This document shows, one piece after another, positions 1 to 9,811 of a stretch of DNA of 64,000 bases. Within the stretch, counting starts at the first letter, position 1, and each line of letters begins with the position of its first letter. This stretch comes from Nostoc sp. UHCC 0702 (GTDB lineage Bacteria; Cyanobacteriota; Cyanobacteriia; Cyanobacteriales; Nostocaceae), in NCBI GenBank assembly GCA_017164015.1, contig CP071065.1:372001-436000 (forward strand), written 5' to 3'. The notes beneath the pieces were generated by a model, which saw nothing but the letters and a program-made list of their open reading frames with translations, was not told the DNA's origin and ran no database searches. The position numbers and the translations under genes are program-made.

Positions 1-1
1 G

Positions 2-469
2 GCATCGGTAATCGACATTCGTCGGGCTTATCGGGAATTAAGCAAACGTTATCATCCTGATACTACAGACTTGCCTGCTGCTATCGCTACTAGTAAATTT
101 CAGCAAATAAACGAAGCCTACGCTACCCTTAGCAATCCAGAACGGCGGCTTAACTATGACTTAAAGATTGGCTATTCCCGCTTTACAGTAGTTCAACCAC
201 CCCCCCACTTGAACCGTCCTGTATCATATTCCTACGACTACTCCAAATCAGCTTACCTAGATGCAAGCGATCGCCCCCTCTCATCTGGTGAAATTTTTGC
301 TTTATTTACTCTGCTGATTACCTTTTTGGGTTGTCTAATCCTAGCAGTTGCCATTGGGTTAACTCGTGGTGAAGCTGCTTTCCAAACCCAACTGCAACCA
401 ACCCCACCAGTACAAAAGCAAGTGACTCATGTGTCACAACTAATTACACCTGCGGAAATTCAAAATTAA
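2..469 (+). CDS. J-domain (DnaJ-like) membrane protein, 5' end missing
   Basis: The reading frame is open from base 2, so the N-terminus lies before the window. The visible 155 residues begin inside a J domain: an AYRELSKRYHPD stretch with the HPD signature that stimulates Hsp70 ATPase, then the helix with QQINEAYATLSNPERR. A linker follows and then one hydrophobic segment (ALFTLLITFLGCLILAVAIG) near residue 95-120, so the protein is probably a membrane-anchored co-chaperone. There is no G/F-rich, zinc-finger or substrate-binding region, so it is not canonical DnaJ. Its client is unknown. DUF3143 follows 37 bp downstream on the same strand. Confidence 0.8.
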   Translation, partial: ASVIDIRRAYRELSKRYHPDTTDLPAAIATSKFQQINEAYATLSNPERRLNYDLKIGYSRFTVVQPPPHLNRPVSYSYDYSKSAYLDASDRPLSSGEIFALFTLLITFLGCLILAVAIGLTRGEAAFQTQLQPTPPVQKQVTHVSQLITPAEIQN

Positions 470-506
470 AAATTTTCTTATCCAAAATCCAAAATCCAAA
501 ATTCCT

Positions 507-779
507 ATGTCTCTTCTTCCCCCAGATACTCCACTTTACAGTCATTCCCTACCACAAATTGAGCAGTGGTTGAAAGACCAAGGCTGTCAACAAGATGAAA
601 CACAGCTGCATTGCTGGCGTGTAAAACGGCCTAGTTGGCAAGCTGAACTGTGGCTAGATGTAGAGCAACTCGTAGTCAGATACGTCCAAGGTGGTGACAC
701 TGGGCAAGATATCCAACGCTCATTCAAGTATTCTTTGAGTCGAGAAGACATCGAACAAGCCGTGTTTTCTGGCCCTTAG
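507..779 (+). CDS. DUF3143 family protein
   Basis: A 90-residue soluble protein starting MSLLPPDTPLYSHSLPQIEQWL. The N-terminal PLYSHSLPQIEQWL and the central W-x-A-x-LWLDVEQLVVRY block fit the cyanobacterial DUF3143 family, which has no assigned function. It lies 37 bp behind the J-domain gene and is probably co-transcribed with it. In other cyanobacteria the two families are often adjacent; I state this from memory. It shows no catalytic motif, membrane segment or signal peptide. Confidence 0.75.
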   Translation: MSLLPPDTPLYSHSLPQIEQWLKDQGCQQDETQLHCWRVKRPSWQAELWLDVEQLVVRYVQGGDTGQDIQRSFKYSLSREDIEQAVFSGP

Positions 780-787
780 TAGAGAGA

Positions 788-965
788 TGGGGGGCAGGGG
801 GGCAGGGGGGCAGGGGGGCAGGGGAGCAGGGGAGCAGGGGGGCAGGGGGGCAGGGGGGCAGGGGGGCAGGAGGAAAAAATATACTGCTACTTCTCCCCAT
901 CCCCCTCATCCCCCTCATCCCCCTCATCCCCCTCATCCCCCTCATCCCCCTCATCCCCCTCATCG
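788..965. repeat. G-rich 8-bp and C-rich 9-bp tandem repeats
   Basis: Two back-to-back arrays separate DUF3143 from uppS. The first is about ten copies of GGGGGGCA with variants GGGGAGCA; the second is about eight copies of CATCCCCCT. On one strand the first array is G-rich and the second C-rich, so they could pair partially or form quadruplex-like structures. ORFs across both arrays are repetitive and are not treated as genes. The arrays lie between convergent genes and could act as a transcription boundary. Confidence 0.85.
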
Positions 966-973
966 CCCTCATC

Positions 974-1723
974 TTAAACCTTGCCAAACCGCCTTTCTCG
1001 TTGCTGGTATGCACACAAGGCGTGATGAAATTCGCTGCGGTCGAAATCTGGCCAGAGAGTATCGGTGATATAAATTTCCCCATAAGCCATTTGCCAGAGA
1101 AGGAAATTTGAGAGGCGCATTTCTCCACTGGTACGGATTAACAAATCTGGGTCAGCAATTCCGGCTGTGTATAAGTGACCTTCAAATACCTCTTCATCAA
1201 TTTCATCAGGTTGTAGTAGACCTTGCTGAACTTTTTGAGCGATCGCCCGACAAGCTTGTAAAATTTCCTGGCGCCCGCCATAATTAGTTGCTACTGAAAA
1301 CTTAATACCACGATTATTTTTTGTTGCATCCATCGAACGGTAGATTTCAGATTGTAGCGATCGCGGTAGGGCATGTAAATTTCCCACAAACTGAATTTGG
1401 ACGTTCTCCTCAATCATTTCCTGCAATTCTTGCCGTAAAACTCTCTGGAAAAGAGTCATCAAAAAATCTACTTCTTCTTGGGGTCTTTTCCAGTTCTCTG
1501 TAGAAAAAGCATAAGCTGTCAGTGCCTGAATTCCCCAGTCACGACAACAACGGAGCAAATCCTTGAGGACATCCACCCCGCGCTTATGACCCATAATTCG
1601 CGGTAGCCCTTGACGTTTAGCCCATCGACCATTGCCATCCATAATCACCGCAACGTGGTTAGGCAGTAGTTCCTGTTTCAAATCAGGGGGTAATTCTTGG
1701 AGTTCAGTTTGTTGTGGTGTCAT
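974..1723 (-). CDS. uppS: Isoprenyl transferase (undecaprenyl diphosphate synthase family)
   Basis: A 249-residue cis-prenyltransferase, the usual length. It adds isopentenyl diphosphate units to farnesyl or related diphosphates to make the polyprenyl lipid carrier for peptidoglycan and polysaccharide export. The N-terminal [14 protein letters not shown] (residues 23-36) contains the conserved catalytic Asp and phosphate-binding residues. [10 protein letters not shown] and the C-terminal [20 protein letters not shown] are the other family signatures. The ATG overlaps the stop of the upstream diadenylate cyclase gene by 4 bp (ATGA), so the two are translationally coupled. Identification is secure; product chain length cannot be read from sequence. 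Confidence 0.95.
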   Translation of the reverse strand: MTPQQTELQELPPDLKQELLPNHVAVIMDGNGRWAKRQGLPRIMGHKRGVDVLKDLLRCCRDWGIQALTAYAFSTENWKRPQEEVDFLMTLFQRVLRQELQEMIEENVQIQFVGNLHALPRSLQSEIYRSMDATKNNRGIKFSVATNYGGRQEILQACRAIAQKVQQGLLQPDEIDEEVFEGHLYTAGIADPDLLIRTSGEMRLSNFLLWQMAYGEIYITDTLWPDFDRSEFHHALCAYQQRERRFGKV

Positions 1724-2643
1724 TTTTTATCTCGAGAGGCGGTCGATGGTAATCCGAGTAAACGTGAGACTAGTGTTAGTGCCTTACCACCAATCTGACG
1801 ACCCAAACTTAATAAACCAGGAGCAACAGCTTCCCGATCCACACTTGGGGACAATCGAGCCTCTAATGACTCTTTGAGCTTCCTAATCGTCAGCGGTCTA
1901 TTTAGAGTTCCCCGTTCCGCTAGGGAAATAGAACCCGTTTCTTCTGAGACAACTACACAGATGCAATTTTCGACCCGCTCAGTAATTCCCATGGCCGCCC
2001 GATGGCGTGTTCCCAACTGGCGCGAGGCTGTGCGTCCCGAAAGTGGTAAAATTATACCTGATGATACAATACGAGAGCCACGGATCAATGTCGCTCCATC
2101 GTGTAGTAGAGTTTTCGGCTGAAAAATCGTTTGTATCAATTCCTTAGAAACGTCAGCATTCAGCTTGACTCCAGGTACAGAAAAATCCCGCTCGTCAATC
2201 GGGCCAGTTGTTTCCAAAATTAGCAAAGCTCCTATTCGGTTTTTCGAGAGTTCTTTAACCGCTTCCACGATTTCATCAATCACACTATCAGACTTGGGGA
2301 CTGCCAGACTGGATGGTTGAAATAACTGTCGGAATTCACCACGTCCTAATTGTTCCAAAAATCGGCGAAACTCTGATTGGAGAGCAACCGCCATCGCCAC
2401 AGCACAACCAATCACCAACTTTTCCAGGACAAAGTTTAGTAGTGGTAGACCTAATCTATTACTGAGTGCCGAAGCCAACATTAAGATTATAAATCCTCGC
2501 ACCATCCACAGTGTGCGGCGCTCACTAATAATAACTAGTATCATGTACGTCAGCGCCAGCACAAACACGATATCCAGAGTCCCAACTAGCAAGGACTGCG
2601 ACCATCCTGGGTTTGTCAGCCATTGCTTCCACCAATCTCTCAT
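1720..2643 (-). CDS. cdaA: Diadenylate cyclase, CdaA type
   Basis: A 307-residue membrane enzyme that condenses two ATP into cyclic di-AMP, a second messenger for osmotic and cell-wall control. The N-terminal ~90 residues hold three hydrophobic segments. The DisA_N catalytic domain follows with LLHDGATLI (DGA motif) and GTRHRAAMG (RHR motif), which bind ATP and metal. The C-terminus is longer than minimal CdaA. The gene is upstream of and overlaps uppS by 4 bp, linking c-di-AMP synthesis with envelope lipid synthesis. The region ahead of its start is filled by a 52-bp tandem repeat and an IS, so its promoter context has been altered. Confidence 0.92.
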   Translation of the reverse strand: MRDWWKQWLTNPGWSQSLLVGTLDIVFVLALTYMILVIISERRTLWMVRGFIILMLASALSNRLGLPLLNFVLEKLVIGCAVAMAVALQSEFRRFLEQLGRGEFRQLFQPSSLAVPKSDSVIDEIVEAVKELSKNRIGALLILETTGPIDERDFSVPGVKLNADVSKELIQTIFQPKTLLHDGATLIRGSRIVSSGIILPLSGRTASRQLGTRHRAAMGITERVENCICVVVSEETGSISLAERGTLNRPLTIRKLKESLEARLSPSVDREAVAPGLLSLGRQIGGKALTLVSRLLGLPSTASRDKK

Positions 2644-2681
2644 GACATCTGGATTAATCTTGTGCCTCTACTCAATACTTG

Positions 2682-2785
2682 TTGTCAAAAGTCAATAGTC
2701 AACTGTCAAAAACATTTGACTATGGACTATGGATTGTCAAAAGTCAATAGTCAACTGTCAAAAACATTTGACTATGGACTATGGA
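2682..2785. repeat. 52-bp tandem duplication next to IS
   Basis: Two consecutive near-identical 52-bp copies (2682-2733 and 2734-2785), each built of GTCAAAAGTCAATAGTCAA-like heptads and ending CTATGGACTATGGA. They belong to the short heptanucleotide repeats common in heterocystous cyanobacteria. The IS at 2787 inserted exactly at the end of the second copy. Confidence 0.85.
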
Positions 2786-2786
2786 C

Positions 2787-4391
2787 GAATGGCACTAAGA
2801 AAAGCTCTAAGCTATGTATAATAAGGGCTACAGCTTTAATACCTACTCCCGCAGTCATGGCATGAGTCAGGCGATCGCAAATGAAGAGATGATGTACGGT
2901 GTCTTCAAAAATTTTTGTCGGTAGAAAAAGCTTACTCGTCCGTGAAATACTTTTATGAGAACGAGCAAGCCAACACTATAATTACTACTGTGACACTAAG
3001 AGTACAAATCCTCAAGGACAAATTTAAGCAAAGTTTAGGCTTACCTTTTAGAGAACTGTTGCCAGAATCGATAATAAGTCAAGCAATATCTGAGCTAGGA
3101 ATCAAATACAAAAAGCGGTTGTTTGACCCAATCGTAACTTTATGGGCATTTTTATCACAGGTTTTGGATACTGATAAAACTTGCCATAATGCTGTGAGTA
3201 AGATAATTGCACATTTGGCAGAAGAAAATGTAGAACTTCCTTCAACAGATACGAGCGCATACTGCCAAGCTAGGGCAAGATTGCCAGAAGAATTGTTAGA
3301 AAAACTTTTCAATTATTCAGCACAAAAACTAGAAGATAAAGTAACCCAAGAACATTTATGGTGTGGTCGAAATGTAAAAGTGATAGATGGCTCGACGGTA
3401 TCCATGCCTGACACTGTGGAGAATCAAAAAAAATACCCTCAGCCTAGTACCCAAAAAGAAGGTTGTGGCTTTCCAATTGCGAAAATCGGTGTAATATTCA
3501 GTTTGTTTACAGGAGCCGCAGTCGCTTTGTGCATAGACGTTTTGAACACCCATGATATTAAGTTAGCAAGGAAATTGTACCGTTTTCTTAAACCAAATGA
3601 TGTACTTTTAGGTGATAGAGCATTTTGTGCCTATGCCGACATGGTTGCTATTAAAAAAATTGATTGTGATGCTGTATTTCGTAAACACCAAGCACGCACA
3701 ACAACCATGCAAAAAGGTAAAATTATTGGTGATTGCGATAAATTGGTTACTTGGGATAAACCTAAAAAATGCCCAAATGGATTAAGTAAAGATGAATTTG
3801 ATGCTCTACCTCCTTCTATAACTTTACGCGAAATTCACTACTATATTGATATTCCTGGTTTTCGTACTAGTAGAATTAGCTTAATTACGACTTTATTAGA
3901 TCAAGAAATCTACCCTCGCTTAAAAATAGTTCGGCTTTACTATCAACGTTGGCAGATTGAACTCGATCTAAAACATGTGAAAACTACTTTGGGTATGGAT
4001 ATTTTACGATGTAAAACTCCTTCAATGGTACGCAAAGAAATTTATGCTTATTTACTTGCTTACAATTTACTGAGGAGTTTAATGTGGTCAGCTGGGACTA
4101 CTTACAATACTCCTCCAAATCGTATATCGCTGCAAGGTACTCGTCATCATTTTATTAACTTTCTTCCTAAATTAGAAGCAGCTAACTCTAAAAAACGGCT
4201 TAGACTTTACCGCACTTTGCTTAAAATTATTGTTCACAAGGTTATTCCCGATCGCCCCGCCAGAAATGAACCACGAGCTACCAAACGTCGCCCTAAAGCT
4301 TACCCCAGATTGACCCAGCCACGCCAACAATTACGTAAACAATTGCAGACCGCTTAATTGGTAAGCCTTTCCGCTTTTCTTAGTGCCATTC
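2787..4391 (+). mobile_element. Complete IS4-type insertion sequence, 1,605 bp
   Basis: The terminal inverted repeats are perfect over 19 bp (GAATGGCACTAAGAAAAGC at the left, its complement at the right end). A 10-bp direct repeat GACTATGGAC lies immediately outside both ends (2777-2786 and 4392-4401) and reads as a target-site duplication, which fits IS4-family elements (9-12 bp). One intact transposase gene fills the element. Intact ends, duplication and ORF indicate a recent insertion between cdaA and lysA. The target motif is part of a local repeat, so a little of the duplication could be coincidental. Confidence 0.92.
2915..4357 (+). CDS. IS4 family transposase
   Basis: 480 residues if read from TTG 2915; no ATG is available near the N-terminus, so the exact start is uncertain. 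DDE-type motifs are visible: VIDGSTVSMPD (first D), LLGDRAFCAYADM (second D) and the YYQRWQIELDLKHVKTTLGMD block, which is the Y-(2)-R-(3)-E-(6)-K signature of IS4 transposases and carries the catalytic Glu. The protein cuts and pastes the surrounding 1.6 kb element. The basic C-terminus (NEPRATKRRPKAYPR) is typical. The gene appears intact. Confidence 0.92.
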   Translation: MSVEKAYSSVKYFYENEQANTIITTVTLRVQILKDKFKQSLGLPFRELLPESIISQAISELGIKYKKRLFDPIVTLWAFLSQVLDTDKTCHNAVSKIIAHLAEENVELPSTDTSAYCQARARLPEELLEKLFNYSAQKLEDKVTQEHLWCGRNVKVIDGSTVSMPDTVENQKKYPQPSTQKEGCGFPIAKIGVIFSLFTGAAVALCIDVLNTHDIKLARKLYRFLKPNDVLLGDRAFCAYADMVAIKKIDCDAVFRKHQARTTTMQKGKIIGDCDKLVTWDKPKKCPNGLSKDEFDALPPSITLREIHYYIDIPGFRTSRISLITTLLDQEIYPRLKIVRLYYQRWQIELDLKHVKTTLGMDILRCKTPSMVRKEIYAYLLAYNLLRSLMWSAGTTYNTPPNRISLQGTRHHFINFLPKLEAANSKKRLRLYRTLLKIIVHKVIPDRPARNEPRATKRRPKAYPRLTQPRQQLRKQLQTA

Positions 4392-4414
4392 GACTATGGA
4401 CTTTTGACTGTTGA

Positions 4415-5809
4415 CTAACTTTTCAATCTTTCTGGTAAACGATCTTGTCGAATTAAGTCCTGATAAGTTTCGCGTTGCAAAATCAAATTTGCTTCACCGT
4501 TCGCCACTAGAACTGCTGCCGGTCGGGGTAAGCGGTTATAGTTAGATGCCATACTGTAATTGTAGGCACCAGTTCCCATAACTACGAGGATATCTCCTGG
4601 TTGAGTTTTTGGCAGTAGGGCATCTTTAATCAGAACATCCCCAGATTCACAATGCTTACCAGCGATTGTGACTTTTTCTGTTAAGGGAGCCGACATTTTA
4701 TTGGCAACTACAGCACGATAAACTGACTGGTAAGTAATTGGGCGCGGATTATCAGACATTCCCCCATCAATTGCTACGTAGGTACGAATGTCTGGAATTG
4801 TTTTAGATGAACCAATTGTATAGGCAGTCACACAGGCTGTGGCAATTAGCGATCGCCCAGGTTCACAAAGTAATTTTGGCAAAGGTAATTTTTCGGCTGC
4901 ACAAGCTTCTTGAATCACTTCACAAATCGGTTTTACCCACTCTTCAATGCTTGGGGGATCGTCCGATTCTGTATAAGTAATTCCCAAGCCGCCACCAACA
5001 TCTAACTCTGTAAGAGTTAAACCGTAGGTAGCAGCTTTAGTTAACCACTGCACCATTAAAGCAGCCAAATCACGATGGGGTTGGCGTTCAAAAATTTGTG
5101 AACCAATATGAGCATGTACCCCCACACAATTGAGGACTGGTTGCTGACTCACAAAAGCAAACACCTCATCCAAATCACCTGGATCAAAACCAAATTTACT
5201 ATCCAAATGACCAGTACGAATGTAATCGTGAGTATGACAATCAATACCAGGGGTCAACCGTAGTAAAATGCGGACAGGCTGTTCTTGTGGTGCTAACTCA
5301 ACTAGAGTTTGTAACTCATACCAGTTATCCGCCACAATATTGACACCAGACTCAATTGCGTAAAGCAATTCTGCACGAGATTTATTATTCCCGTGGTAGT
5401 AAATTTTGTCAGAACTGACACCCGCAGTTACTGCTGTATAAAGTTCGCCACCAGAAGCGACATCGATGCCTAAGCCTTCACTATTGGCTATAGCACAGAC
5501 AGCTAAACAATTCCAAGCTTTAGAAGCATACAAAACCTGAGATTCACCCTGGTAATATTGCTTAAGAGGATCTCGGTATTGTTGACAAGCTGTTCGTAGA
5601 GTTTCTTCATCTAAAATATATAAAGGTGAACCAAACTGCTGAACTAAAGTTGTGACATCACACCCACCAATTTCTAGTAAGTCAGGACTATTAACTTTAG
5701 CAGTCAAAGGTAAAAGTTCCTGGTTGGGCGAAATTGCGTTTGTGTTGCCTCTTTGAGGTAAATAGTGGCTACCAGTATGTTTAACCCCAGTGGGGTGAGT
5801 CGATACCAT
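4415..5809 (-). CDS. lysA: Diaminopimelate decarboxylase
   Basis: A PLP enzyme of the alanine-racemase fold that decarboxylates meso-diaminopimelate to L-lysine, the last step of lysine synthesis. About 464 residues from the ATG at 5809; eight more codons are open upstream to 5833. The Schiff-base lysine lies in VLYASKAWNC (about residue 97). HAHIGSQI, GGGLGITY, CEPGRSLIA and HCESGDVL are conserved family motifs, the last carrying the substrate-proximal cysteine. The N-terminal ~45 residues are an extension without motif. It lies divergent from rimI; the downstream region ends at the IS. Confidence 0.95.
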   Translation of the reverse strand: MVSTHPTGVKHTGSHYLPQRGNTNAISPNQELLPLTAKVNSPDLLEIGGCDVTTLVQQFGSPLYILDEETLRTACQQYRDPLKQYYQGESQVLYASKAWNCLAVCAIANSEGLGIDVASGGELYTAVTAGVSSDKIYYHGNNKSRAELLYAIESGVNIVADNWYELQTLVELAPQEQPVRILLRLTPGIDCHTHDYIRTGHLDSKFGFDPGDLDEVFAFVSQQPVLNCVGVHAHIGSQIFERQPHRDLAALMVQWLTKAATYGLTLTELDVGGGLGITYTESDDPPSIEEWVKPICEVIQEACAAEKLPLPKLLCEPGRSLIATACVTAYTIGSSKTIPDIRTYVAIDGGMSDNPRPITYQSVYRAVVANKMSAPLTEKVTIAGKHCESGDVLIKDALLPKTQPGDILVVMGTGAYNYSMASNYNRLPRPAAVLVANGEANLILQRETYQDLIRQDRLPERLKS

Positions 5810-5900
5810 AAATATAAATTCGTCCTTGCTCAAATTACGGGTGTGAGTAAGTCACCCGATTCCCAGTTTACAAAGGGTTTGTAATCTTATTCAAATAAAT

Positions 5901-6449
5901 GTGATCACATTAGACTTAAAACTACAATCGCTGACATCAGAGGATGTTAATGCCATATTAGAACTGGATAAAGCCTGTTTTGGGGGTTTGTGGTCTCTGG
6001 AGGGCTACCAACGAGAGTTGGAAAGTCCCAACAGTGACTTACTAGGTTTATTTTCCTCTGTTTCTGGTACTAAATTGCTGGGAATGGGTTGCTTTTGGTC
6101 AATTTTAGAGGAAGCCCACATTACAATTTTGGCAATTCATCCCCAATATCACCGTCAAGGTTTGGGACAGGCTCTATTATATTCTCTTTTGAAGACTGCT
6201 TGCGATCGCGGCTTGGAGCGAGCAACTCTCGAAGTCCGAGTTTCTAACTTAGCAGCTATATCTTTATATCAAAAATTTGGCTTCCAAACAGCGGGACGGC
6301 GGCGCGGTTATTACCAAGATAACGGCGAGGATGCCCTGATTCTTTGGTTATCAGGTTTGCAACAGCCACAATTTCAACAAACTTTGCCTGACTGGCACAC
6401 CCTTGTCAGCGAACACTTAAGCAAGTCCTTTTGGCAGCTTGTTTGGTAA
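5901..6449 (+). CDS. rimI: Ribosomal-protein-alanine N-acetyltransferase (GNAT)
   Basis: A 182-residue GNAT acetyltransferase beginning at GTG 5901. The acetyl-CoA-binding motif A is visible as ILAIHPQYHRQGLGQALL (Q/R-x-x-G-x-G/A), followed by ATLEVRVSNLAAISLYQKFGF, the RimI-type C-terminal block. RimI acetylates the N-terminal alanine of ribosomal protein S18; in cyanobacteria the true substrate is untested. The roughly 35-residue C-terminal tail is longer than in E. coli. It is divergent from lysA with a 91-bp intergenic region that must hold both promoters. Confidence 0.85.
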   Translation: MITLDLKLQSLTSEDVNAILELDKACFGGLWSLEGYQRELESPNSDLLGLFSSVSGTKLLGMGCFWSILEEAHITILAIHPQYHRQGLGQALLYSLLKTACDRGLERATLEVRVSNLAAISLYQKFGFQTAGRRRGYYQDNGEDALILWLSGLQQPQFQQTLPDWHTLVSEHLSKSFWQLVW

Positions 6450-6563
6450 TGGGGGATTGGTAATTGGTAATTGGTAATTGGTAATTGGTAATTGGTAATT
6501 GGTAATTGGTAATTGGTAATTGGTAATTGGTAATTGGTAATTGGTAATTGGTAATTGGTAATT
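6449..6563. repeat. Heptanucleotide array (GGTAATT)n
   Basis: About 15 head-to-tail copies of a 7-bp unit GGTAATT directly after the rimI stop codon. Such heptamer arrays (STRR) are a known feature of heterocystous cyanobacterial genomes. An ORF reading through it gives only ITNYQLP repeats and is not a gene. Confidence 0.9.
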
Positions 6564-7018
6564 GAGAATTGGATTCTACTATTAGTCATCAGATCTCACC
6601 CACTACCCATTACCCATTACCCATTCCCAACCAAAATCATAATTTCATGAAAAAAAATCATTTTCAGACAACTTACTCTATTAATATATTTAATCTTTAA
6701 AATTATTTCGTTAAATAATATATATATATAATAATTTTTCTTGACATTTGCGAGAGAAAAATGATAAGAGTTAGTATTTGTGGTCAGAAAAATAAAACAT
6801 CAACCACAGCAATATGCTGGGTGTGATAAACCTCAGAAATGCTGGTAAATTCAAGCTCCTCAGTATACTAGCCACATAGAAGGTAACAAAAAGTTAGCAA
6901 TTGCACCATCAAGTTGGGTATTAGCTCTTGGGCGTCTATAATCTTTATACAGGCGTCCAAAAGCTTAGCCTGTGCTAAAATCAGCATACCGGCACGACGC
7001 AGGTGATGGGATAAAGCT
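6564..7018. other. AT-rich leader region upstream of clpC
   Basis: About 450 bp without a credible gene. It begins with CCCATTACCCATTACC repeats, then a very AT-rich stretch around 6640-6745 including a run of TATATATATA, then a more balanced region before the clpC start. This probably holds the clpC promoter and a long 5' leader; no specific operator could be identified by eye. Confidence 0.5.
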
Positions 7019-9487
7019 ATGTTTGAACGCTTCACAGAAAAAGCAATTAAGGTAATCATGCTGGCCCAAGAAGAGGCCCGCCGCTTAGGTCACAATTTCG
7101 TCGGCACCGAACAGATCCTCCTGGGTCTGATCGGTGAAGGGACGGGAGTGGCGGCCAAAGTGCTGAAATCCATGGGTGTCAATCTCAAAGATGCCCGGAT
7201 TGAAGTAGAAAAAATCATCGGGCGGGGTTCTGGCTTTGTGGCTGTGGAAATTCCGTTTACGCCACGGGCAAAGCGAGTTCTAGAACTATCCTTAGAAGAA
7301 GCGCGCCAGTTAGGGCATAACTACATTGGCACCGAGCATCTGCTGTTGGGCCTGATCCGGGAAGGGGAAGGTGTGGCAGCCAGGGTGCTAGAAAACCTAG
7401 GGGTGGATCTATCTAAGGTAAGAACCCAAGTGATTCGGATGCTGGGAGAAACAGCAGAGGTTTCGGCTACCGGACAATCGGGACGCACCAAAACTCCAAC
7501 TTTGGATGAATTTGGCTCGAACCTAACCCAAATGGCGACAGATAATAAACTCGACCCAGTGGTAGGACGTGCCAAAGAAATCGAGCGGGTGATTCAGATT
7601 TTGGGTCGCCGGACTAAAAATAACCCAGTGCTGATTGGGGAACCAGGGGTAGGTAAAACTGCGATCGCTGAAGGTCTAGCGTCACGCATTGCTAACAAAG
7701 ATGTCCCCGACATCCTAGAAGATAAGCGCGTGGTGACACTGGATATCGGCTTATTGGTAGCAGGTACCAAGTACCGGGGTGAATTTGAAGAACGCCTGAA
7801 GAAAATCATGGATGAAATTCGCCAAGCGGGAAATGTCATTCTCGTGATTGACGAAGTTCACACCTTGATTGGTGCAGGTGCAGCAGAAGGTGCCATCGAC
7901 GCAGCAAATATCCTTAAGCCAGCTTTGGCTAGAGGTGAATTACAGTGTATCGGCGCGACAACCTTGGATGAATACCGCAAGCACATTGAGCGGGATGCAG
8001 CCTTAGAACGTCGCTTCCAGCCAGTAATGGTCGGTGAACCCACTGTAGATGAAACAATTGAAATTTTGTACGGTCTACGCGATCGCTACGAGCAACACCA
8101 CAAGCTGAAAATTTCCGATGAAGCCTTGGTTGCAGCGGCGAAGTTGTCTGACCGTTACATTAGCGATCGCTATTTGCCAGATAAAGCCATCGACTTGGTT
8201 GATGAAGCAGGTTCCCGCGTCCGCTTGATTAACTCCCAACTGCCACCCGCAGCCAAAGAGTTAGATAAGGAGCTGCGGCAAATCCTCAAAGAAAAAGACG
8301 ATGCAGTCCGTTCCCAAGACTTTGATCGAGCAGGGGAATTGCGCGATCGGGAAATGGAAATCAAAGCGGAAATTCGCGCGATCGCTCAAAGCAAAACCAA
8401 TGCTTCCGGTAACGAAGGTGAAGAACCCGTAGTCACCGAAGAAGACATTGCCCACATCGTCGCTTCCTGGACAGGCGTACCGGTTAACAAACTCACCGAA
8501 TCCGAATCCGAGAAGCTGCTGCACATGGAAGATACCTTGCACCAGCGTTTAATTGGTCAAGAAGATGCTGTGAAGGCAGTTTCACGGGCAATTCGCCGCG
8601 CTCGTGTCGGTTTGAAAAATCCCAATCGACCCATCGCCAGCTTTGTCTTCTCCGGGCCTACCGGGGTGGGTAAAACCGAGTTGGCAAAATCCTTGGCTTC
8701 TTACTTCTTCGGTTCCGAAGAAGCAATGATCCGCCTGGATATGTCGGAATACATGGAGCGCCACACCGTCAGTAAACTGATTGGTTCACCTCCTGGCTAT
8801 GTTGGTTACAACGAAGGTGGTCAGTTAACCGAAGCCGTGCGGCGGCGTCCTTACACAGTGGTGCTGTTCGACGAAATCGAAAAAGCCCACCCTGATGTGT
8901 TCAACATGCTGCTGCAAATTTTAGAAGACGGTCGGTTAACCGATGCCAAAGGTCGCACCGTTGACTTTAAGAATACCTTGTTGATTTTAACTTCCAACAT
9001 CGGTTCTAAGGTAATTGAGAAAGGAGCTTCCACCATCGGCTTTGAATTTGCCGATGATGCTGGCGAATCACAATACAACCGTATTAAAACTTTGGTCAAC
9101 GAAGAACTCAAACAGTACTTCCGTCCAGAGTTCCTCAACCGTTTGGATGAAATCATCGTCTTCCGTCAATTGAGCAGAGACGAGGTGACACAAATCGCCG
9201 ACATCATGCTCAAAGAAGTGTTTGGTCGTCTGACAGAGAAAGGTATCAACCTAGAAGTCACCGAACGTTTCAAAGACCGCTTAATCCAAGAAGGTTACAG
9301 CCCCAGCTATGGTGCAAGACCGTTACGTCGGGCGATTATGCGCTTGTTGGAAGATAGCCTAGCAGAAGAAATTCTGTCTGGTCGCATCAAGGATGGCGAT
9401 ACAGCTATTGTTGATGTAGATGAGAATGGTAATGTTCAAGTAAGTTCTCAACCGCAACGCGAATTGTTACCCCAAGGGGTTGAGTAA
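7019..9487 (+). CDS. clpC: ATP-dependent Clp protease ATP-binding subunit ClpC
   Basis: An 822-residue HSP100 unfoldase that feeds substrates to ClpP in the cytoplasm. It has two N-terminal Clp-N repeats (residues ~1-145), a first AAA domain with Walker [14 protein letters not shown] and Walker [20 protein letters not shown], a UVR-type coiled segment ([22 protein letters not shown]), and a second AAA domain with Walker [14 protein letters not shown] and [14 protein letters not shown]. Length and domain order match chloroplast/cyanobacterial ClpC. A strong hairpin terminator follows 40 bp after the stop. Confidence 0.97.
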   Translation: MFERFTEKAIKVIMLAQEEARRLGHNFVGTEQILLGLIGEGTGVAAKVLKSMGVNLKDARIEVEKIIGRGSGFVAVEIPFTPRAKRVLELSLEEARQLGHNYIGTEHLLLGLIREGEGVAARVLENLGVDLSKVRTQVIRMLGETAEVSATGQSGRTKTPTLDEFGSNLTQMATDNKLDPVVGRAKEIERVIQILGRRTKNNPVLIGEPGVGKTAIAEGLASRIANKDVPDILEDKRVVTLDIGLLVAGTKYRGEFEERLKKIMDEIRQAGNVILVIDEVHTLIGAGAAEGAIDAANILKPALARGELQCIGATTLDEYRKHIERDAALERRFQPVMVGEPTVDETIEILYGLRDRYEQHHKLKISDEALVAAAKLSDRYISDRYLPDKAIDLVDEAGSRVRLINSQLPPAAKELDKELRQILKEKDDAVRSQDFDRAGELRDREMEIKAEIRAIAQSKTNASGNEGEEPVVTEEDIAHIVASWTGVPVNKLTESESEKLLHMEDTLHQRLIGQEDAVKAVSRAIRRARVGLKNPNRPIASFVFSGPTGVGKTELAKSLASYFFGSEEAMIRLDMSEYMERHTVSKLIGSPPGYVGYNEGGQLTEAVRRRPYTVVLFDEIEKAHPDVFNMLLQILEDGRLTDAKGRTVDFKNTLLILTSNIGSKVIEKGASTIGFEFADDAGESQYNRIKTLVNEELKQYFRPEFLNRLDEIIVFRQLSRDEVTQIADIMLKEVFGRLTEKGINLEVTERFKDRLIQEGYSPSYGARPLRRAIMRLLEDSLAEEILSGRIKDGDTAIVDVDENGNVQVSSQPQRELLPQGVE

Positions 9488-9527
9488 GATTTAAATTTTG
9501 GGATTAAATCTCAAATAAAATATTAGG

Positions 9528-9562
9528 AAACGGTAGAGAAATTTAAATCTCTACCGTTTTTT
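9528..9562 (+). terminator. Rho-independent terminator of clpC
   Basis: A perfect 12-bp stem (AAACGGTAGAGA / TCTCTACCGTTT, arms 9528-9539 and 9548-9559) with an 8-nt AT-rich loop, followed by a T-run. It lies 41 bp after the clpC stop. Confidence 0.9.
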
Positions 9563-9655
9563 GTGTAAAAACGCAGCAGAGTAGACGGCCGCAGTTGAAC
9601 TTTAAAAAACTCATAATCTCTTCAGTTTCATCTCTCCTAATTTTACGTGAGTTCA

Positions 9656-9811
9656 ATGAGCGGAATTGATCATCAAATTACTCTCGACGTTAAACAAGTT
9701 GCTAAGCATATAGCAGGTACACCTCAAATGCAAAGACTTCTTAAACGAGGACTTCAGTTCACGTATTTAATCAGGACTTACGCAACTGTCACAAGCAATG
9801 GTGCGGTGTAA
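9656..9811 (+). pseudogene. Small gene broken near its 3' end by an IS
   Basis: The ATG at 9656 opens a frame reading MSGIDHQITLDVKQVAKHIA, which now runs into the IS and stops at 9809-9811. If the IS and one copy of its TTAAT target are removed, the frame continues as ...TYLMMKLV and stops at the TGA that overlaps the next gene's ATG (ATGA at 11094-11097). The ancestral protein would be 43 residues. I do not recognise the family. The overlap with the next gene supports it having been the first gene of a small operon with 11094-11505. Confidence 0.6.

Noticed and set aside
724..1128. ORFs on both strands across the G-rich and C-rich arrays (also 787-1068)
   Set aside because: Their translations are simple GMRGMRG or PHPPHPP repeats and overlap uppS and DUF3143; they arise from the tandem repeats.
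6374..6589. 71-aa ORF upstream of clpC
   Set aside because: Consists of ITNYQLP repeats from the GGTAATT array and overlaps rimI antisense.
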